DNA from: JAWOLE01 sp035263845
GTDB taxonomy: Bacteria; Acidobacteriota; Thermoanaerobaculia; UBA5066; Gp7-AA6
Assembly (NCBI GenBank): GCA_035263845.1
Contig: DATFQY010000191.1
Location: 1-64,000 of the forward strand
Length of the DNA stretch: 64,000 nucleotides
Direction: 5' to 3'
Numbering within the stretch: position 1 is the first letter of the stretch; each line of letters starts with the position of its first letter. Below, one piece after another: positions 28,874-37,631 of this stretch. Both the position numbers and the translations under genes were made by a program. The notes beneath the pieces are model-generated. The model searched no databases, was not told the origin of the DNA, and was given only the letters and a program-made list of their open reading frames with translations.

Positions 28874-28915
28874 TGCGGGTAAACCGGTAGGCTTTCCTTT
28901 CGGCCGGCGAGCGGC

Positions 28916-28921
28916 TAAACT
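28916..28921 (+). promoter_or_regulatory. -10-like hexamer TAAACT before pilT
   Basis: TAAACT lies 22 bases before the ATG at 28944, with AAGGGA serving as a ribosome binding site in between. A separate pilT-pilC-pilS-pilR transcript is therefore possible. Confidence 0.4.
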
Positions 28922-28943
28922 AACGCACTTCCCTAAGGGACCG

Positions 28944-30065
28944 ATGCCCAGCGATACGACACTCCACCAGCTCCTCAAGCAGATGGTCGAAATGGGGGCC
29001 TCCGACCTCCACCTGACGACCAACTCGCCACCGATGGTCCGGCTGGACGGGCGGCTCATTCCGCTTCCGTACCCGCCTCTGACGGTGTCGGAAACCAAAC
29101 ACCTCGCGTACTCGGTTTTGACAGACAGCCAGAAGCACCGCTTCGAGGAGACGCTGGAGCTGGACTTCTCCTTCGGCGTCAAGGGGCTCGCCCGGTTCCG
29201 CGCCAACAATTTCAACCAGCGCGGAGCGGTCGCCGGCGTCTACAGGCAGATCCCCTATCAGATCCTCGGCTTCCGCGAGCTGGGGCTGCCGCCGATCGTC
29301 GAGACCCTCTGCGACAAGCCGCGAGGCCTGATCCTCGTCACGGGCCCCACCGGCTCGGGCAAGACGACGTCGCTCGCCGCGATGCTCGACAAGGTCAACG
29401 TCGAGAAGCAGCTCCACATCGTCACCATCGAGGACCCCATCGAGTTCCTCCACGGGCACAAGAAGTGCCTCGTCAACCAGCGCGAGCTCCACGCCGACAC
29501 GCACTCCTTCCCCAACGCGCTGCGGGCCTGCCTGCGCGAGGACCCCGACGTCGTCCTCATCGGCGAGATGCGCGACCTGGAAACCATCGAGTCGGCCCTG
29601 CGCATCGCCGAGACCGGCCACCTCACGCTCGCGACCCTGCACACCAACTCCGCGATCTCCTCGATCAACCGGATCATCGACGTGTTCCCCGCGCACCAGC
29701 AGACGCAGATCCGCACACAGCTCTCCTTCGTGCTCGAGGGGATCCTCTGCCAGTCCCTCCTCGAGAGGGCGAGCGGCAAGGGCCGCATCATGGCGATGGA
29801 AGTCCTGGTCCCCAACGCCGCCATCCGCAACCTGATCCGCGAGGACAAGGTCCACCAGATCTACTCGATGATGCAGACGGGCCAGTCGAAGTTCGGGATG
29901 CAGACTTTCAACCAGTCGCTGGCGACGCTCTACCACCGCAAGCTGATCACGCTGGAGACGGCGCTGTCTCGCTCCTCCAATCCCGACGAGCTGCAGGAGC
30001 TGATCGGGCGCGGGGCAGGGCTGAACGTCGCCGCGCCGCCGGCCGTGGCCGGCAGGCGCGTTTAA
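28944..30065 (+). CDS. pilT: Type IV pilus retraction ATPase PilT
   Basis: PilT disassembles pilin subunits and drives twitching. The 373-aa protein has the PilT N-domain (LKQMVEMGASDLHLTTNSPP), Walker A VTGPTGSGKTTSLAAML (about 131-147), the Asp box TIEDPIEFLHGHKKCLVNQR, Walker B region LREDPDVVLIGEMRDLETI, His box ETGHLTLATLHTNSA and the AIRNLIRE motif (AIRNLIREDKVHQIYSMMQT) that marks PilT rather than PilB. Confidence 0.96.
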   Translation: MPSDTTLHQLLKQMVEMGASDLHLTTNSPPMVRLDGRLIPLPYPPLTVSETKHLAYSVLTDSQKHRFEETLELDFSFGVKGLARFRANNFNQRGAVAGVYRQIPYQILGFRELGLPPIVETLCDKPRGLILVTGPTGSGKTTSLAAMLDKVNVEKQLHIVTIEDPIEFLHGHKKCLVNQRELHADTHSFPNALRACLREDPDVVLIGEMRDLETIESALRIAETGHLTLATLHTNSAISSINRIIDVFPAHQQTQIRTQLSFVLEGILCQSLLERASGKGRIMAMEVLVPNAAIRNLIREDKVHQIYSMMQTGQSKFGMQTFNQSLATLYHRKLITLETALSRSSNPDELQELIGRGAGLNVAAPPAVAGRRV

Positions 30066-30077
30066 GGAAGTCCCGCC

Positions 30078-31280
30078 GTGCCGAGCTACGCCTGGAAAGG
30101 GCGCAACCGCGCTGGCCTGGTCAAGGAAGGCGTCCTCGCCGCCGACTCCAAGGAAGTCGCGCTGGCGTCGCTGCGGCGCCAGAACATCGTCGTCACCGGC
30201 ATCCGGGAGCGCGGCAAGGAGATCTCCCTCACCAAGGTCGGCCGCAAGGTCCCGCCCAAGACGCTCGCGGTTTTCACCCGGCAGTTCTCCGTCATGATCG
30301 ACGCGGGCCTGCCGCTGGTCCAGTGCATCGAGATCCTCGCGAACCAGCAGGAGCACAAGAATTTCCAGAAGATCCTGCTCCAGGTCCGGCAGGACGTCGA
30401 GGCCGGCTCGACGCTGGCCGACGCGATGCGCCGGCACCCGAAGGCCTTCGACGCGCTTTACGTCAACATGGTCGCGGCGGGCGAGGCGGGCGGTATCCTC
30501 GACACGATCCTCCAGCGCCTCTCCGTCTACATCGAGAAGGCCGTCAAGCTGAAGTCCCAGGTCCGGTCGGCGCTGATCTACCCGGTCGCCGTCATCGTCA
30601 TCGCGGCCATCGTCGTCGCGGTCATCCTGCTCAAGGTCATCCCGACCTTCGCCGCCCTGTTCACGAGCCTCGGGGCGGAGCTGCCGCTGCCGACGCGCGT
30701 GGTCATCGCGATGTCGAACTTCCTGGCGCGGTACTTCATCTTCTTCGTCATCGGCGTCGCGGCCGGCGTCTACGGCATCCGGCGGTACTACGCGACCTAC
30801 CGTGGGCGCCGCGTCATCGACGGGCTGCTCCTGAAGCTCCCGGTCCTCGGGATGATCCTGCGCAAGGTCGCCGTCGCCCGCTTCTGCCGCACGCTCGCGA
30901 CGCTGACCTCCTCGGGCGTGCCGATCCTGGAGAGCCTCGACATCACGGCCCGCACCGCCGGCAACGCCATCGTCGAGGACGCCATCTACGAGACCCGTAA
31001 GAGCGTCGAGGGAGGCAAGACGATCGTCGAGCCCCTCCGCGCCACCAACATCTTCCCGAACATGGTCGTCCAGATGATCGGGGTCGGCGAGCAGACCGGC
31101 GCGCTCGACGCCATGCTCAACAAGATCGCGGACTTCTACGAGGACGAGGTGGACGCCGCGGTGTCCGGCCTGGTCAAGCTGCTCGAGCCGATCCTGATCT
31201 TCATCCTCGGCATCGTCATCGGCGGAATCGTCATCGCCATGTACCTGCCGATGTTCACCCTGATCAACAAGATCGGCTGA
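30078..31280 (+). CDS. pilC: Type IV pilus inner-membrane platform protein PilC
   Basis: A 400-aa polytopic GspF-family protein. It opens with MPSYAWKGRNRAGLVKEGVL, has FTRQFSVMIDAGLPLVQCIE in the first T2SSF repeat and FCRTLATLTSSGVPILESLD in the second, with membrane helices near 170-195, 215-240 and 370-395. It is the platform for PilB and PilT, 12 bases downstream of pilT. It is a paralogue of gspF at 15303. The start is GTG. Confidence 0.95.
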   Translation: MPSYAWKGRNRAGLVKEGVLAADSKEVALASLRRQNIVVTGIRERGKEISLTKVGRKVPPKTLAVFTRQFSVMIDAGLPLVQCIEILANQQEHKNFQKILLQVRQDVEAGSTLADAMRRHPKAFDALYVNMVAAGEAGGILDTILQRLSVYIEKAVKLKSQVRSALIYPVAVIVIAAIVVAVILLKVIPTFAALFTSLGAELPLPTRVVIAMSNFLARYFIFFVIGVAAGVYGIRRYYATYRGRRVIDGLLLKLPVLGMILRKVAVARFCRTLATLTSSGVPILESLDITARTAGNAIVEDAIYETRKSVEGGKTIVEPLRATNIFPNMVVQMIGVGEQTGALDAMLNKIADFYEDEVDAAVSGLVKLLEPILIFILGIVIGGIVIAMYLPMFTLINKIG

Positions 31281-31286
31281 GGGTCT

Positions 31287-32978
31287 TTGCGCCCCGAAAC
31301 CCGCACGCCGGCATCTCCCCGGTCGTTGAACCTGCTCACGGCGATCCGGCTCGCCGTGCTGCTCGTCATCCTCGTCTCGGCCTTCCTGCTCCACACGAGC
31401 TCGGCCGGCGACCTCCCGCTGACGTTCCTGTACTTCCTCCTCGGATTGAACGCCGCCGCCCTGACGCTGGGGATCTTCCAGTGGACGATGGGCCGGTCGC
31501 TGCCTCACACCGTCTGCGCGTACCTCCAGTCGCTCGGGGACATCGTCCTGGTGACGCTCCTGGTTTACGCCTCCGGCGGACCGTACTCCGTCTTCAACTT
31601 TCTCTACCTGGTGGTCATCGGGGTCTCCGCGGTCCTCCTCGTGCGGCCGGGTTCGCTCGTCATCGCGACGGCGGCCGCGCTCTCCTACGGCGCGGTCGTG
31701 GAGCTGCTCGCCAAGGGGGTGCTCCCGGCACCGCCCGTCACACCCGTATCGGACTGGACGGGAAGCCAGGTCCGCTACAACTTCGCGATCTCGGTCGTGG
31801 GGTTCTACGGCGTGGCGTTCATGGCGGGGTACCTCTCCGAGAAGCTCCGCGCGACGAGGACCGAGCTCGGCCGCCGGCAGAAAGCCCTCCAGAAGCTCCA
31901 GAACCTCCACGGCAACGTCATCGCGACGATGGCCTCGGGCCTGCTGACGACGGACTCGCATCAGCGCATCACCTTCGTCAATCCGGCGGGGGGCGCGCTG
32001 CTGGGCGTGGACCCGGCGCACGCGGCGGGGATGTTCCTCCAGGACTTCGATTTCGAAATGCCCGAGAACTGGGCGACGATCTGGGACGGCGACAGCACCT
32101 GGGACAGTTTTCGCGGAGAGATCGAGATCAACCGCAAGACGTCCCGGCGCGTCATCGGCTACTCGCTGCGCGGGCTGGTGGACGCCGACCGAGAGATGGG
32201 GCTGCTCATCCTCTTCCAGGACCTGACCGAGATCAAGAAGCTCCAGCGGCGCGCCCGCTTCAACGAGCAGCTCGCCGCGGTCGGGGAGCTCGCCGCCGGC
32301 ATCGCCCACGAGATCCGCAACCCGCTGGCGTCCATCTCGGGCTCGGTCCAGGTGCTCTCCAACGAGTTGACCGTCGGCTCCGCCGAGAGGCGGCTGATGG
32401 AGATCATCGTGTCCGAGTCCAAGCGCCTCTCCAAGATCCTCGAGGACTTCCTGCGCTTCGTGCGCCCGCAGGAGCGGCGGGTCGCGGACTTCGACGTGGC
32501 CAACTGCGTCTCCGAGGTGATGGACCTCTTCCGGCTCTCCGACGAAGTCTCCGATTCCCACCGCATCGAGGCAGTCGTCGAGCCGCCGCACTCGACGCTA
32601 TCGGGCGACCGGGACCAGGTCCGGCAGATCATCTACAACATCGCCAAGAACGCGGTTCGCGCGATGGCCGCGGGCGGCACGCTCACGGTCCTGGGACGAG
32701 AGCAGGAAGGCTGGTATAGCATCCGCTTCATCGATACAGGCCGAGGCATGAGCGAGGAAGAGCTGAGCCGTCTCTTCACCCCGTTCTCCACGGCGTTCGA
32801 CGGCGGGACGGGGCTCGGGATGGCCATCGTCCGGAAGATCGTGGAGGACCATGGAGGCACGATCGAGGCGGACTCGACCCCAGGGGAGGGGACCACGGTG
32901 ACGGTGCTTCTGCCGCGCAACCCGGTCCCGCGCGAGGCGACACCGGCCAGGACATCCTTCCAGGAGGCGGCCCTGTGA
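31287..32978 (+). CDS. pilS: PilS-like membrane sensor histidine kinase
   Basis: A 563-aa kinase with about six N-terminal membrane helices (residues about 15-180, the PilS arrangement), a PAS domain (about 200-310), the H box ELAAGIAHEIRNPLASI with the phospho-His near residue 341, and an HATPase domain (IIYNIAKNAVRAM, FIDTGRGMSEEELSRLF, GGTGLGMAIVRKIVEDHGG). It overlaps pilR by 4 bases. PilS/PilR pairs switch on pilA through sigma-54. The start is a TTG, 6 bases after pilC. Confidence 0.9.
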   Translation: MRPETRTPASPRSLNLLTAIRLAVLLVILVSAFLLHTSSAGDLPLTFLYFLLGLNAAALTLGIFQWTMGRSLPHTVCAYLQSLGDIVLVTLLVYASGGPYSVFNFLYLVVIGVSAVLLVRPGSLVIATAAALSYGAVVELLAKGVLPAPPVTPVSDWTGSQVRYNFAISVVGFYGVAFMAGYLSEKLRATRTELGRRQKALQKLQNLHGNVIATMASGLLTTDSHQRITFVNPAGGALLGVDPAHAAGMFLQDFDFEMPENWATIWDGDSTWDSFRGEIEINRKTSRRVIGYSLRGLVDADREMGLLILFQDLTEIKKLQRRARFNEQLAAVGELAAGIAHEIRNPLASISGSVQVLSNELTVGSAERRLMEIIVSESKRLSKILEDFLRFVRPQERRVADFDVANCVSEVMDLFRLSDEVSDSHRIEAVVEPPHSTLSGDRDQVRQIIYNIAKNAVRAMAAGGTLTVLGREQEGWYSIRFIDTGRGMSEEELSRLFTPFSTAFDGGTGLGMAIVRKIVEDHGGTIEADSTPGEGTTVTVLLPRNPVPREATPARTSFQEAAL

Positions 32979-34417
32979 GCGGCGCGCGGCTCCTGATCGT
33001 GGACGACGAGGCGTCGATCCGCGACATGCTGGCCTTCTTTTTCCACAAGCGAGGCTTCGAGGTCCTGACCGCCTCGAACTACGCCGAGGGCTCGGCCTCC
33101 GCGCTGCGCTCCTCGCCCGACCTGATCCTCTGCGACATCAAGATGCCCGACGGCAACGGGCTGGACCTGCTCCGCAAGACCAAAGCCGAGAACCCCAAGA
33201 CGCCGGTCATCATGATCACCGCGCACACATCCGCCAAGGACGCGATCGACGCGATGAAGGCCGGCGCCATCGACTACATCTCCAAGCCGTTCGACGTCGA
33301 GGAGCTGGGGCTGCTGGTGGACCGCGCGCTCGGCGAGAAGCAGCTCCAGGACGAGAACATCTACCTCAAGCAGGAGCTCGCGGCCAAGTACACCTTCGCC
33401 AACATCATCGGCAAGGGATCGCGGATGCAGGAGATCTTCCGCACGATCGAGAGGATCGGCCGGGTCTCCTCGACGGTCCTGCTGACGGGCGAGAGCGGGA
33501 CGGGCAAGGAGCTCATCGCGCGGGCGATCCACTACACGTCGATCCGCAAGGAGAAGAAGTTCGTCTCGATCAACTGCGGCGCTCTGCCGGAGACGCTGCT
33601 CGAGTCCGAGCTCTTCGGCCACGAGCGGGGAGCCTTCACCGGCGCGGTCAAGGAGAAGCGAGGCCTCTTCTCGGAGGCGGACGGCGGGACGCTGTTCCTG
33701 GACGAGATCTCCGAGACCACCCCGACGATGCAGGTCAAGCTCCTCCGGGCGATCCAGGAGAAGCTGATCCGGAAGGTCGGCGGCAACGAGGAAACCAGCG
33801 TGGACGTCCGCATCATCGCGGCGACCAACAAGGACTTGAACGACCTCGTCTCCTCGCAGCGCTTCCGCGAGGACCTCTTCTACCGGATCAACGTCATCCC
33901 GATCGCGCTGCCGCCGCTGCGCTCGCGCGTGGAGGACATCGCCCCCCTGACGCAGCACTTCATCGGGATGATCTGCAAGGAGCAGAGGATCCCGGAGAAG
34001 AAAATCTCGACGGAGGCGATGCGGCTCCTCGAGGCGTACCCGTGGCCGGGCAACGTCCGGGAGCTCGAGAACACGCTGGAGCGGACGGTCGCCCTGGAGG
34101 GAGGACCGGTCATCACGGCGTCGAGCCTCCCCGAGGCGATCGCGCTCGGCGTGCGGACGCGCGTGCCCGACTTCGAGAGCCTTCCCGCCGAGGGGATCAA
34201 CCTGGAGGCGTACCTCGAGGCGGTCGGCAAGCGGCTCATGCGCGAGGCGCTCGACCGCTGCGACGGGGTCCAGACGAAGGCCGCGGAGCTGCTGCGGATG
34301 TCCTTCCGCTCCTTCCGCTACTACGCCAAGAAGTACAACCTGGTCCGGAAGGAAGACCTCTACGAGGACGAGTCCGCGACGCAGCCCGCCGAGCCCGCGG
34401 AGATGGAAGGAAACTGA
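32975..34417 (+). CDS. pilR: PilR-like sigma-54-dependent response regulator
   Basis: A 480-aa NtrC-family activator. The receiver has the acidic pocket LIVDDE and phospho-Asp54 (LILCDIKMPDG). The AAA+ domain has Walker A TGESGTGKELIARAIH (about 170-185), the sigma-54 contact loop ERGAFTGAVKEKRGLF and GGTLFLDEISE. A Fis-type helix-turn-helix lies at about 430-465 (CDGVQTKAAELLRMSFRSF). It overlaps pilS upstream and the DUF192 gene downstream. No pilA target gene is in the window. Confidence 0.95.
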   Translation: MSGARLLIVDDEASIRDMLAFFFHKRGFEVLTASNYAEGSASALRSSPDLILCDIKMPDGNGLDLLRKTKAENPKTPVIMITAHTSAKDAIDAMKAGAIDYISKPFDVEELGLLVDRALGEKQLQDENIYLKQELAAKYTFANIIGKGSRMQEIFRTIERIGRVSSTVLLTGESGTGKELIARAIHYTSIRKEKKFVSINCGALPETLLESELFGHERGAFTGAVKEKRGLFSEADGGTLFLDEISETTPTMQVKLLRAIQEKLIRKVGGNEETSVDVRIIAATNKDLNDLVSSQRFREDLFYRINVIPIALPPLRSRVEDIAPLTQHFIGMICKEQRIPEKKISTEAMRLLEAYPWPGNVRELENTLERTVALEGGPVITASSLPEAIALGVRTRVPDFESLPAEGINLEAYLEAVGKRLMREALDRCDGVQTKAAELLRMSFRSFRYYAKKYNLVRKEDLYEDESATQPAEPAEMEGN

Positions 34418-34881
34418 TCCGAATCCTCACCGTCTCGCTGGTCTTCGTCGCCGCCTGCGGCGCGGCACCCACGCCGGCGAAGCCGTCCCCCACGCCGGCC
34501 GCCGCCGCGGGCCCCAGGGTCGCGATGCCGTCGGGCGCCGTCTACAAGCTCGAGGTGGCGCGCACCCCCGAGGAACAGGCGCAGGGGCTGATGTTCCGCG
34601 AGAGCCTGCCTGAGCGCGGCGGGATGATCTTTCTCTTCAACGACAAGTCCTCTCACCGTTTCTGGATGAAGAACACGATGATCCCGCTCGACATGATCTG
34701 GATGGACGAGGCCGGGAAGGTCCTCTTCATCTCCCCCGACACGCCGCCTTGCAAGGCCGATCCCTGCGCGAGCTACGGCCCCGAGACTCCCGCCGCCCAG
34801 GTCCTGGAAATCGCCGGAGGGATGGCGGTCAAGGAAAAGATCGTCGTGGGGTCAGTCCTTCGCTTCGAGAACGTGAAGTGA
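34414..34881 (+). CDS. DUF192 lipoprotein, apparent CTG start
   Basis: A 155-aa protein with a lipoprotein signal (LIRILTVSLVFVAACGAA, lipobox Cys near residue 17), an Ala/Pro linker and a DUF192 domain: ARTPEEQAQGLMFRESLPE, MIFLFNDKSSHRFWMKNTM, IPLDMIWMDEAGKVLFIS. The family's function is not established. The only start that yields the full signal peptide is CTG at 34414, overlapping the pilR stop as CTGA and preceded by GGAAGG at a normal distance. No ATG, GTG or TTG lies nearby in frame. Confidence 0.8.
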   Translation: MIRILTVSLVFVAACGAAPTPAKPSPTPAAAAGPRVAMPSGAVYKLEVARTPEEQAQGLMFRESLPERGGMIFLFNDKSSHRFWMKNTMIPLDMIWMDEAGKVLFISPDTPPCKADPCASYGPETPAAQVLEIAGGMAVKEKIVVGSVLRFENVK

Positions 34882-34885
34882 AGAA

Positions 34886-34914
34886 TCTGTGATTTGTGAT
34901 TTTGTGATTTGTGA
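34886..34914. repeat. TTTGTGA heptad repeat after the DUF192 gene
   Basis: Units TCTGTGA, TTTGTGA, (extra T), TTTGTGA, TTTGTGA begin 4 bases after the stop and are followed by ACAGGGCGGAAAG, as at 26848. It sits between two convergent genes. Confidence 0.88.
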
Positions 34915-34973
34915 ACAGGGCGGAAAGCCGATAGCGCGGCTGCCCTCAGTGGCCCGGTCAGGAACGATGGAGA

Positions 34974-36731
34974 CTACGGCTCGAAGAGGAAGAGGCCGTC
35001 GCCGGTTGTCCCGACGTAGAGGCGTCCCCCGGGGGCGGGGGCGGCGGTGGCGAGAGCGAGGCCCGCGCGGGGGCTCGAGACGGCGAGGCGGCGGCCGCCT
35101 TCTTCCCAGATGAGCTTGCCGCCGATCTCCTGCAGGGAGCTGTAGGAGCCGGTGGCCGTCTTCTCTTCCATGAAGATGCCTCCCTTGAGCAACCCGGCGC
35201 GGTGGCTCGACCACGCCTGGCCGTTCCAGCGAGAGATGCCTTCGCTCGAGCGGACCTCCAGGAGCGGCCCGCCCGCGGAATCCGAGAGCAGCTCCGCCGC
35301 GGAGGGCGCGGCGGGTCCGCCGATCGTCGCGAACTCTTCTCCGGCTCCCCCGATTCGGAAGCTTCCCGCGCTGGTCACCAGCACAGGCTGGAGGAACGGC
35401 GACCCGTAGAGAGCGATCGGGCTTCCCGCTGGCGGGCTCGCCGGCGCCGCCCAGTGCTCCCCCAGGTCGCGCGAGAACCGCAGTCCCGAGGACGAGGCGA
35501 GGCCCAGCACCGTCTTGCCGGCCGCGTCGCGGAAGGCAATGAGCGACGCCGACGGCGGAAGGGTGTCGCGCGAGACCCTGCGGACCCGCAGGCCCCTCGC
35601 CTCCCAGACGCCGCTCTCGTCGCCTCCGTACGCCCGGAAGAAGAAGAGCCGCGAGGGATCGTTGGGATCCGGCACGAGGTCCGCGACCCGCCCCTCGGTC
35701 AGCCCGACCGATCCGTTGACGAGCGTCGCTCCCCCGTCGTCCGAGTAGAAGACGCCTTCGCCTTCGGTCCCGACGAAGAGGCGTCCCGTCGACCGGTCCA
35801 CCTCGAGCGAGGTGACGACGAGGCTCTCCCTCGAGATGCGCGACCACGTCTCTCCCCCGTCGGTCGAGCGGTGCAGCCCTCCGACGGTCGCCGCGTAGAC
35901 GACCCCCGGCCGCGTCGGGTCGCGCCGCACCGAGTGCGACCGCCGGTTCGTGAAGCCGTTCTTGAAGCGGATCCACTTGTCGCCGCCGTCCTTCGTCCGG
36001 TAGACCCAGCCGCAGGTGGAGACCCAGATGTCGCGGGGGTCGGATGCCGCGAAGTCCCACGAGTACACCGTCGCGTCGAGCACCATGCCCTCCGCGATCC
36101 GCGCCCACGTCTCGCCGCCGTCGCGGGTCCGGAAGGCCTGCCGCCAGGTCCCCGCATAGAGGACGCGCGGGTCGGCGGGATCGAAGGCCATCGATTCGAC
36201 CTGCGCGAGCCCCGGGGTCTCCGCTCCCGTCCGCGACCACGTCCGGCCGCCGTCGCGAGAGAGACGGACTCCGTCGTCGCCGCCCACGGCGAGCAGGGCC
36301 GGGTCGCCCGGCACGACGGCCAGTGCGCGCGTCGCGACGGTCTCTTTCCAGGTCGCGAGGATCGTCCAGTCGGCGCCGCGGTTGTCGCTGCGGACGACGA
36401 GCCCGCCGGCGTACTGCCCCGCGAGCGACGCCCACAGCCTGCCGGCGACGCGCGAATCCGCGATCAGCGACGTGACGACGTAGCCCGGAAAGGCCGGGCC
36501 CGGGCGAAGCGGCGACCACGAGGCCCCGCCGTCGGTGGACCCGTAGAAGTTGCCCCGCGAAGTCCCGCAGTAGAGAGAGCCCGGCCGGAACGGATCCATT
36601 TCGAAAACGCGGACCTCGGCGCCCCAGATCGGGAGCCGCCACCACGTGGCCGCGCCGGCGGCGGACGCGACGGCGCCGGCGAGGCACGCCGCCGCGAAGA
36701 CGCGAAGGAAGCGAGTGGAAAGAAGGCTCAC
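34974..36731 (-). CDS. Secreted BNR/Asp-box beta-propeller protein
   Basis: From the GTG at 36731 (GTGA overlap with the xdhC gene) the 585-aa protein has a signal peptide (FLRVFAAACLAGAVASAAGA) and many Asp-box repeats of the form S-x-D-G-G-x-x-W: STDGGASWSP, SRDGGRTWSR, TRDGGETWAR, TKDGGDKWIR, STDGGETWSR. These form a sialidase/photosystem-assembly-type propeller. Catalytic sialidase residues could not be identified, so it is probably a non-enzymatic exported propeller. Its partner is unknown. Confidence 0.85.
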   Translation of the reverse strand: MSLLSTRFLRVFAAACLAGAVASAAGAATWWRLPIWGAEVRVFEMDPFRPGSLYCGTSRGNFYGSTDGGASWSPLRPGPAFPGYVVTSLIADSRVAGRLWASLAGQYAGGLVVRSDNRGADWTILATWKETVATRALAVVPGDPALLAVGGDDGVRLSRDGGRTWSRTGAETPGLAQVESMAFDPADPRVLYAGTWRQAFRTRDGGETWARIAEGMVLDATVYSWDFAASDPRDIWVSTCGWVYRTKDGGDKWIRFKNGFTNRRSHSVRRDPTRPGVVYAATVGGLHRSTDGGETWSRISRESLVVTSLEVDRSTGRLFVGTEGEGVFYSDDGGATLVNGSVGLTEGRVADLVPDPNDPSRLFFFRAYGGDESGVWEARGLRVRRVSRDTLPPSASLIAFRDAAGKTVLGLASSSGLRFSRDLGEHWAAPASPPAGSPIALYGSPFLQPVLVTSAGSFRIGGAGEEFATIGGPAAPSAAELLSDSAGGPLLEVRSSEGISRWNGQAWSSHRAGLLKGGIFMEEKTATGSYSSLQEIGGKLIWEEGGRRLAVSSPRAGLALATAAPAPGGRLYVGTTGDGLFLFEP

Positions 36732-37594
36732 GGCTCGAGGACGCTCTCCCGGACGCGGGAGCGGACAGCGGCGGCGCGGCGGACCGCCGTGACTTCGGCC
36801 AGGATCGAGACCGCGATCTCCTCGGGAGTCACGGCGCCGATCTCCAGGCCGATCGGGGCGCAGACTCGCCGGATCTCGTCTTCCCGGATTCCCTCCTCGC
36901 GGAGCCGATCGAAGACGCCGCGAATCTTCCGGTTCGAGCCGATCAGCCCGACGTACTTCGCCTCGGGGGCGCCGGGCGAGACCCACGGCCGCAGCGCCGC
37001 GAGGTCGGTCTCCCAGCAGCGCGTCACGACCGCGACGTAGAGGTCTCGCCCCTTCGGCATCGCCTCGGAGGGGAGCGCGTAGTCCCTGCCGGCGCGGATC
37101 GTCCGGACGCCGGCGGGGAACCTCTCCGGCTTCGAATACTCCTCGCGGTCGTCCGCGACGGCGACGTCGAACCCCAGGGACGGCCCGATCCGCGCGAGGG
37201 CGAGGCCGACGTGACCTCCCCCGTAGACGAGCAGCGCCGGCTTCGCATCGAGACGCTCGACGAGCACCCGGGCCGATCCGCCGCAGATCATGTTGGTGGG
37301 CTCGCGCTCGTCTCCGCCGATCTCCCTCTCGAAGAAGTCGTACCACTTCAGCAGGCGCCTGGGCCCGTCCGCCCGGAAGAGCGCGGCCGAGTCGGCGACG
37401 ACGAGCGCCTCGAAGGGCCCGCCGCCGATCGTCCCCGAGAAGGTCCCGTCCTCGAAGACGAGGAAGCGCCGCCCGTCCTTCGACGGCCCGGACCCCTTCG
37501 TCTCCACGACGGTCGCCAGGGCGACCCTGCCGCGGTTCTGAAGTTGTTCGGCCAGGTTACGAAAGAAGGCCTCATCCGACATGGAACGGTTCAT
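36728..37594 (-). CDS. XdhC/CoxI family protein
   Basis: XdhC proteins bind and sulfurate molybdenum cofactor and insert it into xanthine dehydrogenase-type enzymes. The 288-aa protein has ALATVVETKGSGPSKDGRRF, a GTIGGGPFEA loop, the cysteine motif NMICGGSARVLVE and a Rossmann part (LLVYGGGHVGLALARIGPSL) ending VCAPIGLEIGAVTPEEIAVS. No molybdenum hydroxylase genes are in the window, although moeA is 2 kb away. The second ATG at 37582 is an alternative start: TAAAAT lies 10 bases before it. Confidence 0.9.
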   Translation of the reverse strand: MNRSMSDEAFFRNLAEQLQNRGRVALATVVETKGSGPSKDGRRFLVFEDGTFSGTIGGGPFEALVVADSAALFRADGPRRLLKWYDFFEREIGGDEREPTNMICGGSARVLVERLDAKPALLVYGGGHVGLALARIGPSLGFDVAVADDREEYSKPERFPAGVRTIRAGRDYALPSEAMPKGRDLYVAVVTRCWETDLAALRPWVSPGAPEAKYVGLIGSNRKIRGVFDRLREEGIREDEIRRVCAPIGLEIGAVTPEEIAVSILAEVTAVRRAAAVRSRVRESVLEP

Positions 37595-37616
37595 TTTAGC
37601 AAGCCTTCTCTTCGGT

Positions 37617-37622
37617 TAGGAT
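37617..37622 (+). promoter_or_regulatory. -10-like hexamer TAGGAT, leaderless arrangement before galU
   Basis: TAGGAT ends 9 bases before the galU ATG with only TCCCCGGCC between, no Shine-Dalgarno sequence. The divergent xdhC gene has ATTTTA (TAAAAT on its strand) at 37593-37598. Confidence 0.5.
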
Positions 37623-37631
37623 TCCCCGGCC

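Noticed and set aside
28920..32591. Very long open frame on the minus strand across pilT, pilC and pilS
   Set aside because: It is the antisense of three clear pilus genes, is extremely rich in Arg, Asp and Gly, and has no recognisable domain. High GC removes stops from this frame.
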